Part shown: positions 8,851-18,400 of the stretch, piece after piece
How positions within the stretch are numbered: position 1 is the first letter of the stretch
How the letters are laid out: every line of letters starts with the position of its first letter
Origin: Bacteroidota bacterium
Lineage (GTDB): Bacteria > Bacteroidota > Ignavibacteria > Ignavibacteriales > Melioribacteraceae
Length of the DNA stretch: 64,000 nucleotides
Direction of reading: 5' to 3'
Assembly (NCBI GenBank): GCA_018818165.1
Contig: JAHISP010000071.1
Span: 248,001-312,000 of the forward strand
Notes under the pieces: model-generated
Databases searched by the model: none
Seen by the model: only the letters and a program-made list of their open reading frames with translations
Told to the model about the DNA's origin: nothing
Program-made: the position numbers and the translations under genes

Positions 8851-9022
8851 AATTTTTTAGAAAAAATAAATGGTTTTTACTATTTTTCTAATTAAGAATG
8901 CAATTATATTTATTGGGTTCAGAGCATTCAAATTTTATTTTTTTAATTAGTAGATAGAAAAAGAAGTTTAAGGTTATATCAGATTACTTTTATTAAGATA
9001 TTAGTCACAAAATAACAACAAC

Positions 9023-9556
9023 ATGAAAATACAAGTAGATAGAAATTTAGAACTTGAACAATTAAAGCTATCTGATTCGGCAGATATTTTTAATACTGTT
9101 AATAGCCAAAGAGAATACCTTGGAAAATGGCTTCCATTTGTTGAGTACACAAAAAAAACAGAGGATTCGGAAAGTTTTGTTAATTCAGTTGTGAATGCTC
9201 CCGAAGATAGATTTGAATATGTTTTTACAATTAAGCATCAAGATGAATTTATTGGAATCATAGGTTTTAAGGGCACAGATAAAGCAAACAAGAAAACAGA
9301 GATTGGTTATTGGCTTTCAGAAAAATATCAAAAGCAAGGAATAATGACTAAATCAGTTAGCAAACTTTGTGATTTTGCATTTAATGAACTGAGAATAAAT
9401 AGGATTCAAATAAAATGTGCTGTGGGTAATGACCCAAGCAAAAATATTCCAAAACGACTGAAGTTTAAATTTGAGGGAATTGAGCGAGATGGAGAATTAT
9501 TGTCAGGCAATGTTTTTACAGACCTTGAGGTTTATAGTATATTAAAAAGTGATTGA
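9023..9556 (+). CDS. GNAT N-acetyltransferase (RimJ/RimL-like)
   Basis: 177 residues, the normal length for RimL-type GNAT enzymes. Visible: LEQLKLSDSADIFNTVN (N-terminal strand/helix), IGIIGFKGTDK, and the acetyl-CoA loop region IGYWLSEKYQKQGIMTKSVSKL, with the usual [Q/R]-x2-G-x-[G/M] pattern seen as QKQGIM, then IQIKCAVGNDPSKNIPKRLKF. Substrate (protein N-terminus or small amine) unknown. Single gene with no close partner. Confidence 0.88.
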   Translation: MKIQVDRNLELEQLKLSDSADIFNTVNSQREYLGKWLPFVEYTKKTEDSESFVNSVVNAPEDRFEYVFTIKHQDEFIGIIGFKGTDKANKKTEIGYWLSEKYQKQGIMTKSVSKLCDFAFNELRINRIQIKCAVGNDPSKNIPKRLKFKFEGIERDGELLSGNVFTDLEVYSILKSD

Positions 9557-9737
9557 TGAATAATGGAATGATTTTGTATAAAAAACAAAACTAATTTAAA
9601 TTGCTTTAATTTTAGTAAATTTACAGAGTAAAAATAAATATTAAGTCTGCAAACTGGAAACAACCGAAAAATTCGTAACACTTCAAGCCATATTGCATCA
9701 CCTTAGCAACAAATAAAAAAACACAAAGGAATAAATC

Positions 9738-11099
9738 TTGACAAACAAAACTGAATCTGCAATAAAAGTGCAGAAACCAACCATCCAATTTAATTCATTA
9801 AACATAGTTGAACCAATATTAAAAGCTCTAAAAGAAGAGGGTTATAGCATTCCAACACCAATACAAGCCGAATCAATTCCAATAGTTTTGCGGGGCACCG
9901 ATTTACTTGGCTGCGCACAAACTGGAACTGGGAAAACTGCTGCATTTGCAATTCCAATTTTGCAGATATTAGGTGCAAATAGAGCTTATGGCAAAAAGCG
10001 AAAAATCAGAAGTTTAATTGTAACTCCAACTCGCGAATTGGCAATTCAAATTGGTGAAAGTTTTAAGGCTTACGGCAGACATACTGGATTAAATTACACA
10101 GTTATTTTTGGTGGAGTCAATCAAAATCCACAAACAGCTGCTTTACGCAATGGAGTTGATATTTTAGTTGCAACACCAGGAAGATTGCTTGATTTAATGA
10201 ATCAAGGACATTTGAGTTTAAAGGATGTTGAAATTTTTGTTTTGGATGAAGCGGATAGAATGCTGGATATGGGATTTATTCATGATGTAAAAAAAATGAT
10301 TGCTGTGCTTCCTAAAAAGCGCCAGTCTTTATTCTTCTCTGCAACTATGCCTCCAGAAATTGTAAAACTTGCTGGAACTATATTAAGTAATCCTGAACAA
10401 GTTTCTGTAACTCCAGTTTCTTCAACTGTAGATATAATTAAACAAAACATTTATTTTGTTGATAAAGGAAATAAAAGCGCATTGCTTGTAGATATTTTAA
10501 AAGACACAAAAATTAAAACAGCTTTGGTTTTTACACGCACAAAACATGGTGCAGATAAAGTTGTGAAAGTTCTTATTAAACATAAAATAAAAGCGGAAGC
10601 AATACACGGCAACAAAGCGCAGAATGCAAGACAACGTGCATTAACAAATTTTAAAGAGCAAACCACACGCGTATTAGTAGCAACTGATATTGCAGCTCGT
10701 GGAATTGATGTTGACGATTTGGAATATGTTATCAATTATGAAATACCCAATATTGCAGAAACTTATGTTCATCGTATTGGAAGAACTGGAAGAGCTGGCG
10801 CGGAAGGTACAGCATTTTCATTTTGTGATGCCGAAGAAAAAGAATTCTTAAAAGATATTGAAAAACTAATTTCAAAAAATATAACAGTTATTGAAGACCA
10901 TCCATTTCCTTTAATGGATCACAATCCCGTAAAAGCTCCAAAGCAAGTGCAGGGAAAAAGAAATCCAAAAATTGCAGCGCAAAAACAAACTAAGCAAGCA
11001 GCACCTAGAAAAGCTAAATCTGTTAAATCAGCAACACCGAAGCCAACAGAAAATAAGACAAGAAAAAAATGGTTTAATAAAGCTAAATCAACAAGGTAG
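9738..11099 (+). CDS. DEAD-box RNA helicase, RhlE-like
   Basis: 453 residues. All helicase motifs are present: Q motif ([10 protein letters not shown]), [23 protein letters not shown] ([12 protein letters not shown]), SAT, ARGIDV and HRIGRTGR. The C-terminal 75 residues are basic ([21 protein letters not shown]...), as in RhlE proteins that bind structured RNA. The start is TTG at 9738, supported by AAAGGA at 9725-9730 with seven-base spacing and by no ATG in a sensible position. Role: cold adaptation, ribosome assembly or mRNA decay. Confidence 0.93.
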   Translation: MTNKTESAIKVQKPTIQFNSLNIVEPILKALKEEGYSIPTPIQAESIPIVLRGTDLLGCAQTGTGKTAAFAIPILQILGANRAYGKKRKIRSLIVTPTRELAIQIGESFKAYGRHTGLNYTVIFGGVNQNPQTAALRNGVDILVATPGRLLDLMNQGHLSLKDVEIFVLDEADRMLDMGFIHDVKKMIAVLPKKRQSLFFSATMPPEIVKLAGTILSNPEQVSVTPVSSTVDIIKQNIYFVDKGNKSALLVDILKDTKIKTALVFTRTKHGADKVVKVLIKHKIKAEAIHGNKAQNARQRALTNFKEQTTRVLVATDIAARGIDVDDLEYVINYEIPNIAETYVHRIGRTGRAGAEGTAFSFCDAEEKEFLKDIEKLISKNITVIEDHPFPLMDHNPVKAPKQVQGKRNPKIAAQKQTKQAAPRKAKSVKSATPKPTENKTRKKWFNKAKSTR

Positions 11100-11153
11100 T
11101 TTTATTTTTTATTGTTATTTTGTAAGGACCTAAAATTAATTATAAGTAATATT

Positions 11154-12299
11154 ATGAAACCAATATTTAGTAGGAAATCCAAATTCATTTTATCCTTTTT
11201 TACTTTAATTACATTATTTATGCTATGGAGTTTTCATAAAAACAAGGATTATAATATGGAAAAAAACAAAACATATTCCTTATTTTTAGGAACTTATACC
11301 GATACCACAAGTCAGGGTATTTATAAGTATTTACTGCAAGGTGATGGCAAATTAAAACAAATTGGATTGGTCGCCGTTTCTGATAATCCATCATTTTTAG
11401 CAATAAGCCCCGATAGGAAATTTCTTTTGGCGGCAAATGAAATAAATATTGATGGCGTTGGAACAGTTGAATCCTTTTTAATTGTAGACGATAGTCTTGA
11501 GTTTATAAGCAAAAGCTCTTCTGGTGGAGCGCATCCTTGCTTTGTAGCTGTTAATGATGCTGGATTTGTAGCAACTGCCAATTATACTGGCGGTAATGTT
11601 GGTCTCCTTAAGTTGAACGATAATGGCGAATTATCCGATGTGCTTGATCTTCAACAACATTCTGGGAGTGGAACAACGGAAAGACAGAAAGCACCTCACG
11701 CTCACTCGGTCTGGTTTGAGCCAAATAGTGATATTGTTATTTCAATTGATTTAGGAACAAACGAGCTCCTCTTTTCTCATTTGGATGAAACATCACAAAA
11801 ATTATTGCCATCTGATGATTACAAAATTAGTATGAAACCAGGAGCCGGTCCGCGTCATTTAGCTTTTCATCCAAATGAAAAATGGATTTATGTAGCAAAT
11901 GAACTTAATTCCACAGTCACACTTATAAAAAAATCTGATGACAATAAATATATTAAAAGCATTTCAGTTTCATCTTTGCCATATGGATATGCAAAACCAA
12001 ATACTTGTGCGGATATTCGTACATCATCGGATGGAAAGTTTGTTTATGCATCCAACCGTGGGCATAACAGCATTGCAATATTTGAAGTACATTCTGATGG
12101 AACTTTGCGATTGATTGGAAATGAATCCACACGTGGTGACGGTCCGCGCAATTTTTCATTATCACCAAATGAAGAATATGTACTAGTTGCAAATCAACGC
12201 ACACGCAATATTGTTTCATTCAAACGTGATAGAAAAACTGGATTATTAAGTTTTGCGTCGGAAATTAAAGCTCCAACTCCAGTTTGTATTGTATTTTAG
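11154..12299 (+). CDS. Lactonase family beta-propeller protein, membrane-anchored
   Basis: 381 residues from the ATG at 11154. An N-terminal hydrophobic segment (FILSFFTLITLFMLWSF) serves as signal or anchor, then a seven-bladed propeller of the 6-phosphogluconolactonase (YbhE) type: FLGTYTDTTSQGIYKY, PSFLAISPDRKFLLAANE, PHAHSVWFEP, GPRHLAFHPNEKWIYVANEL, GPRNFSLSPNEEYVLVANQ. The exported location makes a role in cytosolic 6-phosphogluconolactone hydrolysis doubtful; an extracytoplasmic lactonase or other hydrolase is likelier. The frame is open to 11112 but the later ATG fits the signal better. Confidence 0.85.
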   Translation: MKPIFSRKSKFILSFFTLITLFMLWSFHKNKDYNMEKNKTYSLFLGTYTDTTSQGIYKYLLQGDGKLKQIGLVAVSDNPSFLAISPDRKFLLAANEINIDGVGTVESFLIVDDSLEFISKSSSGGAHPCFVAVNDAGFVATANYTGGNVGLLKLNDNGELSDVLDLQQHSGSGTTERQKAPHAHSVWFEPNSDIVISIDLGTNELLFSHLDETSQKLLPSDDYKISMKPGAGPRHLAFHPNEKWIYVANELNSTVTLIKKSDDNKYIKSISVSSLPYGYAKPNTCADIRTSSDGKFVYASNRGHNSIAIFEVHSDGTLRLIGNESTRGDGPRNFSLSPNEEYVLVANQRTRNIVSFKRDRKTGLLSFASEIKAPTPVCIVF

Positions 12300-12377
12300 A
12301 TTTTTCCTAAATTAAGAAAAACAGAAAAAAGAGAACAAGTGGTTTGGGAATTTTGGATAAGATAATTAAAATTAAAA

Positions 12378-13619
12378 ATGGCTAATAAAGTAAAATCAAC
12401 CATATCAAATTATAAGATAATTATAATAATTTTTGTACTTTTCGCATTAGCTGCAAGTTTTCAAGCTTTACTCTCCGGAACAAGAACCTACCAGAAAGAT
12501 GGTATAGAATACAACAAATATAACAACTACACAATTTTTGAAAAATCGTTTGAGCATCTTAAAGAAGGCAAAGATTTGTACATGCTTTTTCCCGAAGAAC
12601 ATTGGGATTTATTCAAATACAGTCCAACATTTGCAGTCTTTTTCGGCATTTTTGCAGTTACTCCAGATTGGCTTGGTTTAAATTTATGGAATTTGCTTAA
12701 TGCTTTGCTTCTTGTTGGATCGGTGTATTATTTGCCCAAACTAAATAATTATCAAAAGGGATTAATTCTTATCCTTCTATCAATTGAATTAATGACATCT
12801 CTGCAAAATGCACAATCTAACGGACTAATTGCTGGATTATTAGTCCTAGCATTTGCTCTTTTGGAAAGGGAAAAGTATTCTTTTGCAACACTATTAATAG
12901 TATTTTCTGTGTTTGTTAAATTATTTGGAATAGTTGGTTTTGTGCTATTTCTGTTTTATCCTAAAAAATGGAAATTAGTTCTTTATTCCATACTTTGGTC
13001 AGTTTTACTTTTCGCAATTCCTCTAATTTTTATCGATTATTCACAATATAAATTACTAATCTCAAGTTTTGGAAATTTGTTATTTAGCGATCATACAGTT
13101 TCGCACGGACTTTCTGTTATGGGTTTGCTTAGTTCATGGTTCGGAGTAGAATTAAATAAAATGTACATTGTTTTGGCTGGTATGATAGTTTTTTTAATTC
13201 CATTTGTTAAAATTAAAGAATACAAAAATTATACATTTAGGTTGTTAGCTTTATCTTCACTTTTAATTTGGGTTGTAATATTTAATCACAAAGCAGAATC
13301 CCCAACTTATGTTATTGCCATTACTGGCGCAGCAATTTGGTTTGTAATTAGTGAAAAGAACAAATTAAATATTGCTCTATTTGCACTTGCATTCTTGCTG
13401 ACATCTTTATCCCCAACCGATATATTTCCACGTTTTATTCGCAACGAATACATTAAACCATTTACACTAAAAGCTTTGCCCTGCATTTTTATTTGGTTTA
13501 AAATTATTTACGATATGATAGTTTTTAAAGACCCAGAAATACCCAAAGAAGTTATTGACGTTAAGAAAAATTCTGCCATTATGTCTTTAAAGAGTAACTA
13601 CCTTTTCTTTTTTAGGTAA
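12378..13619 (+). CDS. GT87 (DUF2029) polyprenol-phosphate-sugar transferase
   Basis: 413 residues with about ten hydrophobic segments, beginning IIIIFVLFALAASFQALL. The extracytoplasmic loop after the first segment (GKDLYMLFPEEHWDLFKYSP) carries the acidic and FKYSP features of the DUF2029/GT87 family of integral-membrane glycosyltransferases (mannosyl- or arabinosyl-transferases using polyprenyl donors). The acceptor is unknown. Starts with ATG about 80 bases after the lactonase stop; no other glycan gene is adjacent. Confidence 0.8.
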   Translation: MANKVKSTISNYKIIIIIFVLFALAASFQALLSGTRTYQKDGIEYNKYNNYTIFEKSFEHLKEGKDLYMLFPEEHWDLFKYSPTFAVFFGIFAVTPDWLGLNLWNLLNALLLVGSVYYLPKLNNYQKGLILILLSIELMTSLQNAQSNGLIAGLLVLAFALLEREKYSFATLLIVFSVFVKLFGIVGFVLFLFYPKKWKLVLYSILWSVLLFAIPLIFIDYSQYKLLISSFGNLLFSDHTVSHGLSVMGLLSSWFGVELNKMYIVLAGMIVFLIPFVKIKEYKNYTFRLLALSSLLIWVVIFNHKAESPTYVIAITGAAIWFVISEKNKLNIALFALAFLLTSLSPTDIFPRFIRNEYIKPFTLKALPCIFIWFKIIYDMIVFKDPEIPKEVIDVKKNSAIMSLKSNYLFFFR

Positions 13620-13808
13620 TGCTAACTCACTGAAAACATATTTGAACTCGTGTATTCAAATTAATAGAGATTCAATCAAAAAAAATAGATTTTATACTCA
13701 ATTTTATCATAAATTAGTTTCAATAATTATTTATACATAAGTTTACTTTAAGAATTTTACTTCTGATTATTCTAAATATGAATTTTACAAATTTAAGAAT
13801 AGAAATAT

Positions 13809-14567
13809 ATGTGTAAGCCAACATTCAAAATTATTGCACACCGCGGTTCTTCTTACCTTGCACCAGAAAACACATTATCCTCAGCAAAATTGGCAATGGA
13901 AGAAAATGCAGATGCACTTGAATTAGATATTCATCTTACAAAAGACAATCAAATAGTTGTAATTCATGATTCAAATATAAAGCGAACTTCTGGAATTGAT
14001 AAAAATGTAAAAGACTTAACTTTACAAGAGTTAAAACAATATAATTTTGGATTGTGGAAAAACAGGAAATGGGAAAATGAGATAATTCCAACACTTGAAG
14101 AAATTTTTAACGTTGTTCCAAAAAGTAAAACCGTTTTTGTGGAAATAAAAAGCGGTCCCGAATGCTTAGTAGAAATTAAACAACTAATTGTAGATGGTAA
14201 AATTCAAGAGTCACAAATGGTTTTAATGGATTTCAATTTAGACACTGTTTTAAAAGCTAAATCAATGTTTCCAAATGTGGAAGTCCTTTGGCTTTACGAA
14301 TTTGAAATGTTATCAACTCCAAAAGCAAAACGGATTTTACTCGATAATATTCTCAAAACTGCTGTTGAAAATAAAATTGATGGATTAAATATTGAAAACA
14401 TCAAACAACTGGATTCTGCTTTTATTAAAAAAGTACACAATAATGGCTTAAAATGTTATTGCTGGACAGTTGATAATTGCAAGCGAGCAAAATATTTAAT
14501 GGATTCTGGAATAGACGGAATTGCAACAAATAAACCTGGTTGGATGAAGTTAAAATTAAATATTTAA
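13809..14567 (+). CDS. Glycerophosphodiester phosphodiesterase
   Basis: 252 residues, typical of the cytosolic UgpQ-like GDPD. The signatures IIAHRGSSYLAPENTL, ALELDIHLTKDNQIVVIHD and EIKSGPE give the catalytic histidines and metal-binding Glu/Asp. It hydrolyses glycerophosphodiesters to glycerol-3-phosphate and an alcohol. No signal peptide. GlpD two genes downstream would oxidise the glycerol-3-phosphate. The ATG gives Met-Cys-Lys, and no Shine-Dalgarno is evident. Confidence 0.92.
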   Translation: MCKPTFKIIAHRGSSYLAPENTLSSAKLAMEENADALELDIHLTKDNQIVVIHDSNIKRTSGIDKNVKDLTLQELKQYNFGLWKNRKWENEIIPTLEEIFNVVPKSKTVFVEIKSGPECLVEIKQLIVDGKIQESQMVLMDFNLDTVLKAKSMFPNVEVLWLYEFEMLSTPKAKRILLDNILKTAVENKIDGLNIENIKQLDSAFIKKVHNNGLKCYCWTVDNCKRAKYLMDSGIDGIATNKPGWMKLKLNI

Positions 14568-14610
14568 TCTAATTGTTAGTTTAAATATCACTTAAATTAT
14601 CACTAAATAA

Positions 14611-15612
14611 ATGCGTATGAAACAAATAATTATTGGAATTCACGGACTTGGAAACAAAACATCTGCCGAACAATTAAAAAAATGGTGGATGCAAGCAATT
14701 AACGAAGGATTGAATAATATTGGGAAATCTCGAACAAATATTCCTTTTGAAATGGTTTATTGGGCTGATATTATTCACCAAGAACCACTTGATGTAAATA
14801 TAACTGATAAGTACAATCCTTTATTTGAAGATGAGCCCTACGTGAAAGGTGAATCAAAAGAACGTAAAAACGGCAGCAAAGTTCAAGAAAAAATTCTTAA
14901 ATATATAGAAGAAGAGCTTGATAAAATTTTCTTGAATGACGATTTGACTATTAACTTTAAGGGAATTACTGATATTATAATGCGCAAATATTTTGTGGAT
15001 TTAGATATTTATTACAACGAAAATTCTCTTTCACCGAATAAAAAAAATGGCTTTACAAAACAAAAAATTCAAAACCGACTTCTTTCCATTTTGCAAAAAT
15101 ATAAGGATTACAAAATATTATTAATTGCACACTCAATGGGTTCAATTATTGCATTCGATGTTTTATCTGATCATTCCGATGATATAAACATTAATACTTT
15201 TATTTCAATTGGCTCTGCACTTGGTTTACCAGTAATTATTTCTAGAATATTTGCGGAACAAAAAGCCAAAAACGGAAAAATTAATAAACCAATTACATCA
15301 AATTGTATTTCTGGAAGTTGGTTTAATATGTCTGATAAATATGATAAAATTGCTATTGACCATACTCTAGCAGATGATTTTGCTCCAAATAGTTTTGAAA
15401 TTGGAGCAACAGATATTTCCGTTTATAATAATTATGAAATAAATGGTAAAAAAAATCCTCATAAAGCATATGGATATTTACGAACTCCAGAAATAGCAAC
15501 AATTATTGACGCCTTCCTTGAACAAGAAGGAATAGATACGTTTTATCAGAAGTATAAAGCTTTTGCTAACATTATTTTAGAAGCATTCAATAAAATAAAA
15601 AAACTTTTTTGA
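14611..15612 (+). CDS. Alpha/beta hydrolase, lipase-like
   Basis: 333 residues. IIIGIHGLGNKTS at the N-terminus is an oxyanion-type HGxG strand and LLIAHSMGSIIAFDVLS is the nucleophile elbow (G/A-H-S-M-G), so the alpha/beta-hydrolase fold is well supported. The middle is variable and lysine-rich. No signal peptide. It lies between a glycerophosphodiesterase and GlpD and overlaps the latter's upstream region, so a (lyso)phospholipase-like role is a reasonable inference but not shown. ATG at 14617 is an equal alternative start. Confidence 0.7.
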   Translation: MRMKQIIIGIHGLGNKTSAEQLKKWWMQAINEGLNNIGKSRTNIPFEMVYWADIIHQEPLDVNITDKYNPLFEDEPYVKGESKERKNGSKVQEKILKYIEEELDKIFLNDDLTINFKGITDIIMRKYFVDLDIYYNENSLSPNKKNGFTKQKIQNRLLSILQKYKDYKILLIAHSMGSIIAFDVLSDHSDDININTFISIGSALGLPVIISRIFAEQKAKNGKINKPITSNCISGSWFNMSDKYDKIAIDHTLADDFAPNSFEIGATDISVYNNYEINGKKNPHKAYGYLRTPEIATIIDAFLEQEGIDTFYQKYKAFANIILEAFNKIKKLF

Positions 15613-15623
15613 GAGGCTGCAAA

Positions 15624-17180
15624 ATGAACCGAAGTGAAATGATTTCAAGGATTGATGAAAATAAAATTTGGGATATTATAATAATTGGAGGCGGTGCTAC
15701 TGGAGTTGGTATTGCGCTTGATTCTGCATCGAGAGGCTACAAAACCTTACTTCTTGAAAAAGGCGATTTTGCTCAAGGAACTTCCAGCCGAAGCACAAAG
15801 CTAATACACGGTGGAGTTAGATATTTGCAGCAAGGTAATATTTCACTAGTGTTGGAAGCATTAAAAGAGCGTGGTATTTTGCGTAAAAATGCTCCTCATC
15901 TTGTTCACAATTTGCCATTTATTGTTCCAAATTACGATTGGTGGGAAGGTCCGTTTTATGGTATTGGAATGAAAATTTATGATATGCTTGCAGGCAAAGA
16001 AGGCTTTGGCAAATCGGAATTACTTTCAAAAGAGGAAACTTTGAAACATATTCCAACAATTGAACAAGAAGGATTAAATGGCGGAGTTAGATATTATGAC
16101 GGGCAATTTGATGATGCACGATTAGTAATAAATTTGGCTAAAACTGCCGCTGAACAAGGTGCCACAATCATGAATTATTTTCCAGTTTCTAGCTTAACTA
16201 ATAAATCTGGATTGCTAAAAGGCGTAATTGCAAATGATCTTGAATCGGGGAAAGAATATCAATTAGAAGCTAAAGTTGTTATAAATGCTACTGGACCATT
16301 TACCGATTCAATTAGATTAATGGATGATAAAAATTGCAAACCATTTATTAAGCCAAGTCAAGGAGTTCATATTGTTTTGGATAAATCCTTTTTGCCTGGT
16401 GATAGCGCAATAATGGTTCCTCACACAGATGACGGAAGGGTTCTGTTTGCAATTCCTTGGCATGATAAAATTATTGTTGGAACTACAGACACCCCAATTG
16501 AAAAAGCAGAAATTGAACCTACTCCGATGAAGGAGGAAATTGAATTTTTGCTTAAACACACTGCACGATATTTAACTAAAGATCCAACAAAGGAAGATGT
16601 ACTAAGTATGTTTGCTGGAGTTAGACCTTTGGTAAACAATCCGCAAGCAGAAAACACTGCTGCAATTTCACGCGAACATGTAGTGAGTATTTCAAAATCG
16701 GGACTTGTAACCATTGCTGGCGGTAAATGGACAACTTACAGAAAAATGGCTGCAGACACTATGGAACAAGCTATTTTGGTAGGTGGACTTGAAGACAAGC
16801 CTTGTTTAACAGCTGGAATTCAAATTCATGGATTTCATAAAAATGCTTCAACCTTTGGTGATTTAGAATCATACGGCTCAGATGCTCCAGATATACAGAA
16901 TATCGTTTATAAAAATCCCGAACTTGCTGTTAAATTACACCCAAAAATGGATGCAATTGCTGCCGAAGTTCTTTGGGCTGTTCGTGAAGAAATGGTTGTA
17001 AATATAGACGATTTTTTATCACGCCGAAGACGTTCACTTTTATTAGATACAAAATTATCAATTGAAATGGCACCAGAGGTTGCGGAAATAATGATGAAAG
17101 AACTCGGGAAAAACGAGAAATGGAAGGAAAAGCAAATTGTTAATTACACAAAATTGGCTAAGAATTATATTTTGGTTTAA
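15624..17180 (+). CDS. glpD: FAD-dependent glycerol-3-phosphate dehydrogenase
   Basis: 518 residues from the ATG at 15624, which has GAGAGG seven bases upstream (overlapping the end of the hydrolase gene). Motifs: IIIIGGGATGVGIALDSASRG (FAD dinucleotide fold), GTSSRSTKLIHGGVRYL, IVGTTDTPIE, LVTIAGGKWTTYRKMA. It oxidises glycerol-3-phosphate to DHAP at the membrane, feeding the quinone pool. With the upstream GDPD it forms a route from phospholipid head-group diesters to glycolysis. The frame is open to a TTG at 15609, considered less likely. Confidence 0.94.
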   Translation: MNRSEMISRIDENKIWDIIIIGGGATGVGIALDSASRGYKTLLLEKGDFAQGTSSRSTKLIHGGVRYLQQGNISLVLEALKERGILRKNAPHLVHNLPFIVPNYDWWEGPFYGIGMKIYDMLAGKEGFGKSELLSKEETLKHIPTIEQEGLNGGVRYYDGQFDDARLVINLAKTAAEQGATIMNYFPVSSLTNKSGLLKGVIANDLESGKEYQLEAKVVINATGPFTDSIRLMDDKNCKPFIKPSQGVHIVLDKSFLPGDSAIMVPHTDDGRVLFAIPWHDKIIVGTTDTPIEKAEIEPTPMKEEIEFLLKHTARYLTKDPTKEDVLSMFAGVRPLVNNPQAENTAAISREHVVSISKSGLVTIAGGKWTTYRKMAADTMEQAILVGGLEDKPCLTAGIQIHGFHKNASTFGDLESYGSDAPDIQNIVYKNPELAVKLHPKMDAIAAEVLWAVREEMVVNIDDFLSRRRRSLLLDTKLSIEMAPEVAEIMMKELGKNEKWKEKQIVNYTKLAKNYILV

Positions 17181-17188
17181 AATAAAAA

Positions 17189-17209
17189 AGGAGTGGCAAA
17201 ACCACTCCT
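17189..17209. terminator. Bidirectional terminator hairpin
   Basis: AGGAGTGG (17189-17196), a five-base loop and CCACTCCT (17202-17209) lie between the converging glpD and the minus-strand secreted-protein gene. The minus-strand reading is followed by a run of six T, so it works best for that gene. Confidence 0.75.
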
Positions 17210-17235
17210 AATTATAAACTTACTGTTGAAATAAG

Positions 17236-17610
17236 TTATTTATTTCCTCTTCGTCCACTACCTTTTTGTAATGCTGAAGTACCATCAACACAAACTCCGC
17301 CACCATTCTTTTTACCAAAACCAGTTCCATCTTGAGGTCTAACTCCAGAGCCATCACCTAAACCACTTCCAGTACCATCACAAACACCAGTGCCTTTATT
17401 TACACCTTTGTTCATCCTGCTTTGGCTTCCAACACCTTGTAAATCTGTACCAAAATTGTCACAAATACCATCACCATTTGCATCAACCCAATTAATTTTT
17501 GCTGCATCTGGGTTTCCAGTTCCATCAAGTTTTCTAACTTGTCCAAACATTGTGCTAGTTAATAAAGCTAAAGTAAAAAGTACGAGTGCTACATTCATTA
17601 AGTTTTTCAT
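17236..17610 (-). CDS. Small secreted Gly-rich protein with DxNGDGxCD motif
   Basis: 124 residues: signal peptide (MNVALVLFTLALLTSTMFGQ), then a calcium-loop-like DANGDGICDNFG, and a low-complexity tail rich in Gly, Asp, Lys and Thr with repeated GTG and GSG elements (GTGVCDGTGSGLGDGSGV). Similar small exported proteins with 'NGDGxCD' loops occur in Bacteroidota; no function is known. AAAGGAAAC precedes the ATG. Followed by a strong terminator, so it is probably monocistronic. Confidence 0.75.
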   Translation of the reverse strand: MKNLMNVALVLFTLALLTSTMFGQVRKLDGTGNPDAAKINWVDANGDGICDNFGTDLQGVGSQSRMNKGVNKGTGVCDGTGSGLGDGSGVRPQDGTGFGKKNGGGVCVDGTSALQKGSGRRGNK

Positions 17611-18400
17611 TTTGTTTCCTTTTGTTTGTTGTTAAAAGTTAAAGTTACTACTACTATATGAATTATTGTGCCAAACCATAATTGTTCCTTTTTGAGCTGT
17701 GTTCATCGTTTTTAAGTTTTTGTAACTTTTAATCGCCACTAACAAGTCGTATTAATCGTCAATTATGTCGAAACATAATTTTCACATAAGATTTTACAAA
17801 TTTTTACTCATTTAATTAATCAGCTGATAATTGCATAATACACGCGCTAAATCTTATCTTTTGCTCATCGTATAACAAACCAAACTCCTTTCGGAAATTA
17901 TTATTATTAATTTATATATATTTAGAAACGCATTAATTTATTGTCATTTCCCAAACATAAGTGTTTTAATAAAAGCTCATTTAACGGATTAAAGATGAGG
18001 AATGTTATACTGCACTTACTGATTATATGTTTTATATCTTTGAACAAAAGGATAAATATAATTGGAAAAAATTAAGAGAGTTAGCTTTAAGATTGCTAAA
18101 TGAAATTAGAAATGACATCAATATTAACGATTCGAATATAGTTTATAAAGGTCAAAGGTAAAAGCACCATATAACAATTTTCCAAAGCCGCTCACTTTAA
18201 ATGTTGTGGCATTTGTTGGGGTTAAATTGTGTTACCAAGCTTAGTTGAGGTTATTAAAGAAAAGCAAATTAGCAAATAATTATTGGCGTTGCCTTTTCAG
18301 TGTTGTATTGGGTGATATCTTAAAAAACCACAACCTTATTTTGCTAAAATAAATAAGGTAAAAAATAGATTGTGAATTAAATAAAAAAGGGGATGAAAAC
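17611..18400. other. 790-base intergenic stretch, mostly featureless
   Basis: It holds the upstream region of the small secreted gene (17611-17760), an AT-rich stretch with nothing recognised, a short coding-like relic (17988-18161) and the leader of the LRR lipoprotein gene. No tRNA, small RNA or integron site could be supported. Confidence 0.5.
17988..18161 (+). pseudogene. Possible C-terminal gene fragment
   Basis: One frame is open from a stop near 17985 to TAA at 18159-18161, reading ...DEECYTALTDYMFYIFEQ and KYNWKKLRELALRLLNEI, with amphipathic helix-like composition. The only ATG is internal (18027, giving 44 residues) with no ribosome site. This looks like the tail of a decayed gene; the family is not recognised. 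Confidence 0.3.

Noticed and set aside
8853-8893. Terminator-like T/A hairpin after the SpoU methyltransferase gene
   Set aside because: Stem is almost only A-T with a long loop; too weak to call.
17659-17674. Sigma-54 promoter (TTGGCAC, minus strand) upstream of the Gly-rich secreted gene
   Set aside because: The -12 element reads TTCA instead of TTGC, so only half of the consensus is present.
18170-18310. Integron attC-like site (ATAACAA ... GGCGTTG)
   Set aside because: The ends do not match the RYYYAAC/GTTRRRY core pairs and there is no integrase nearby.
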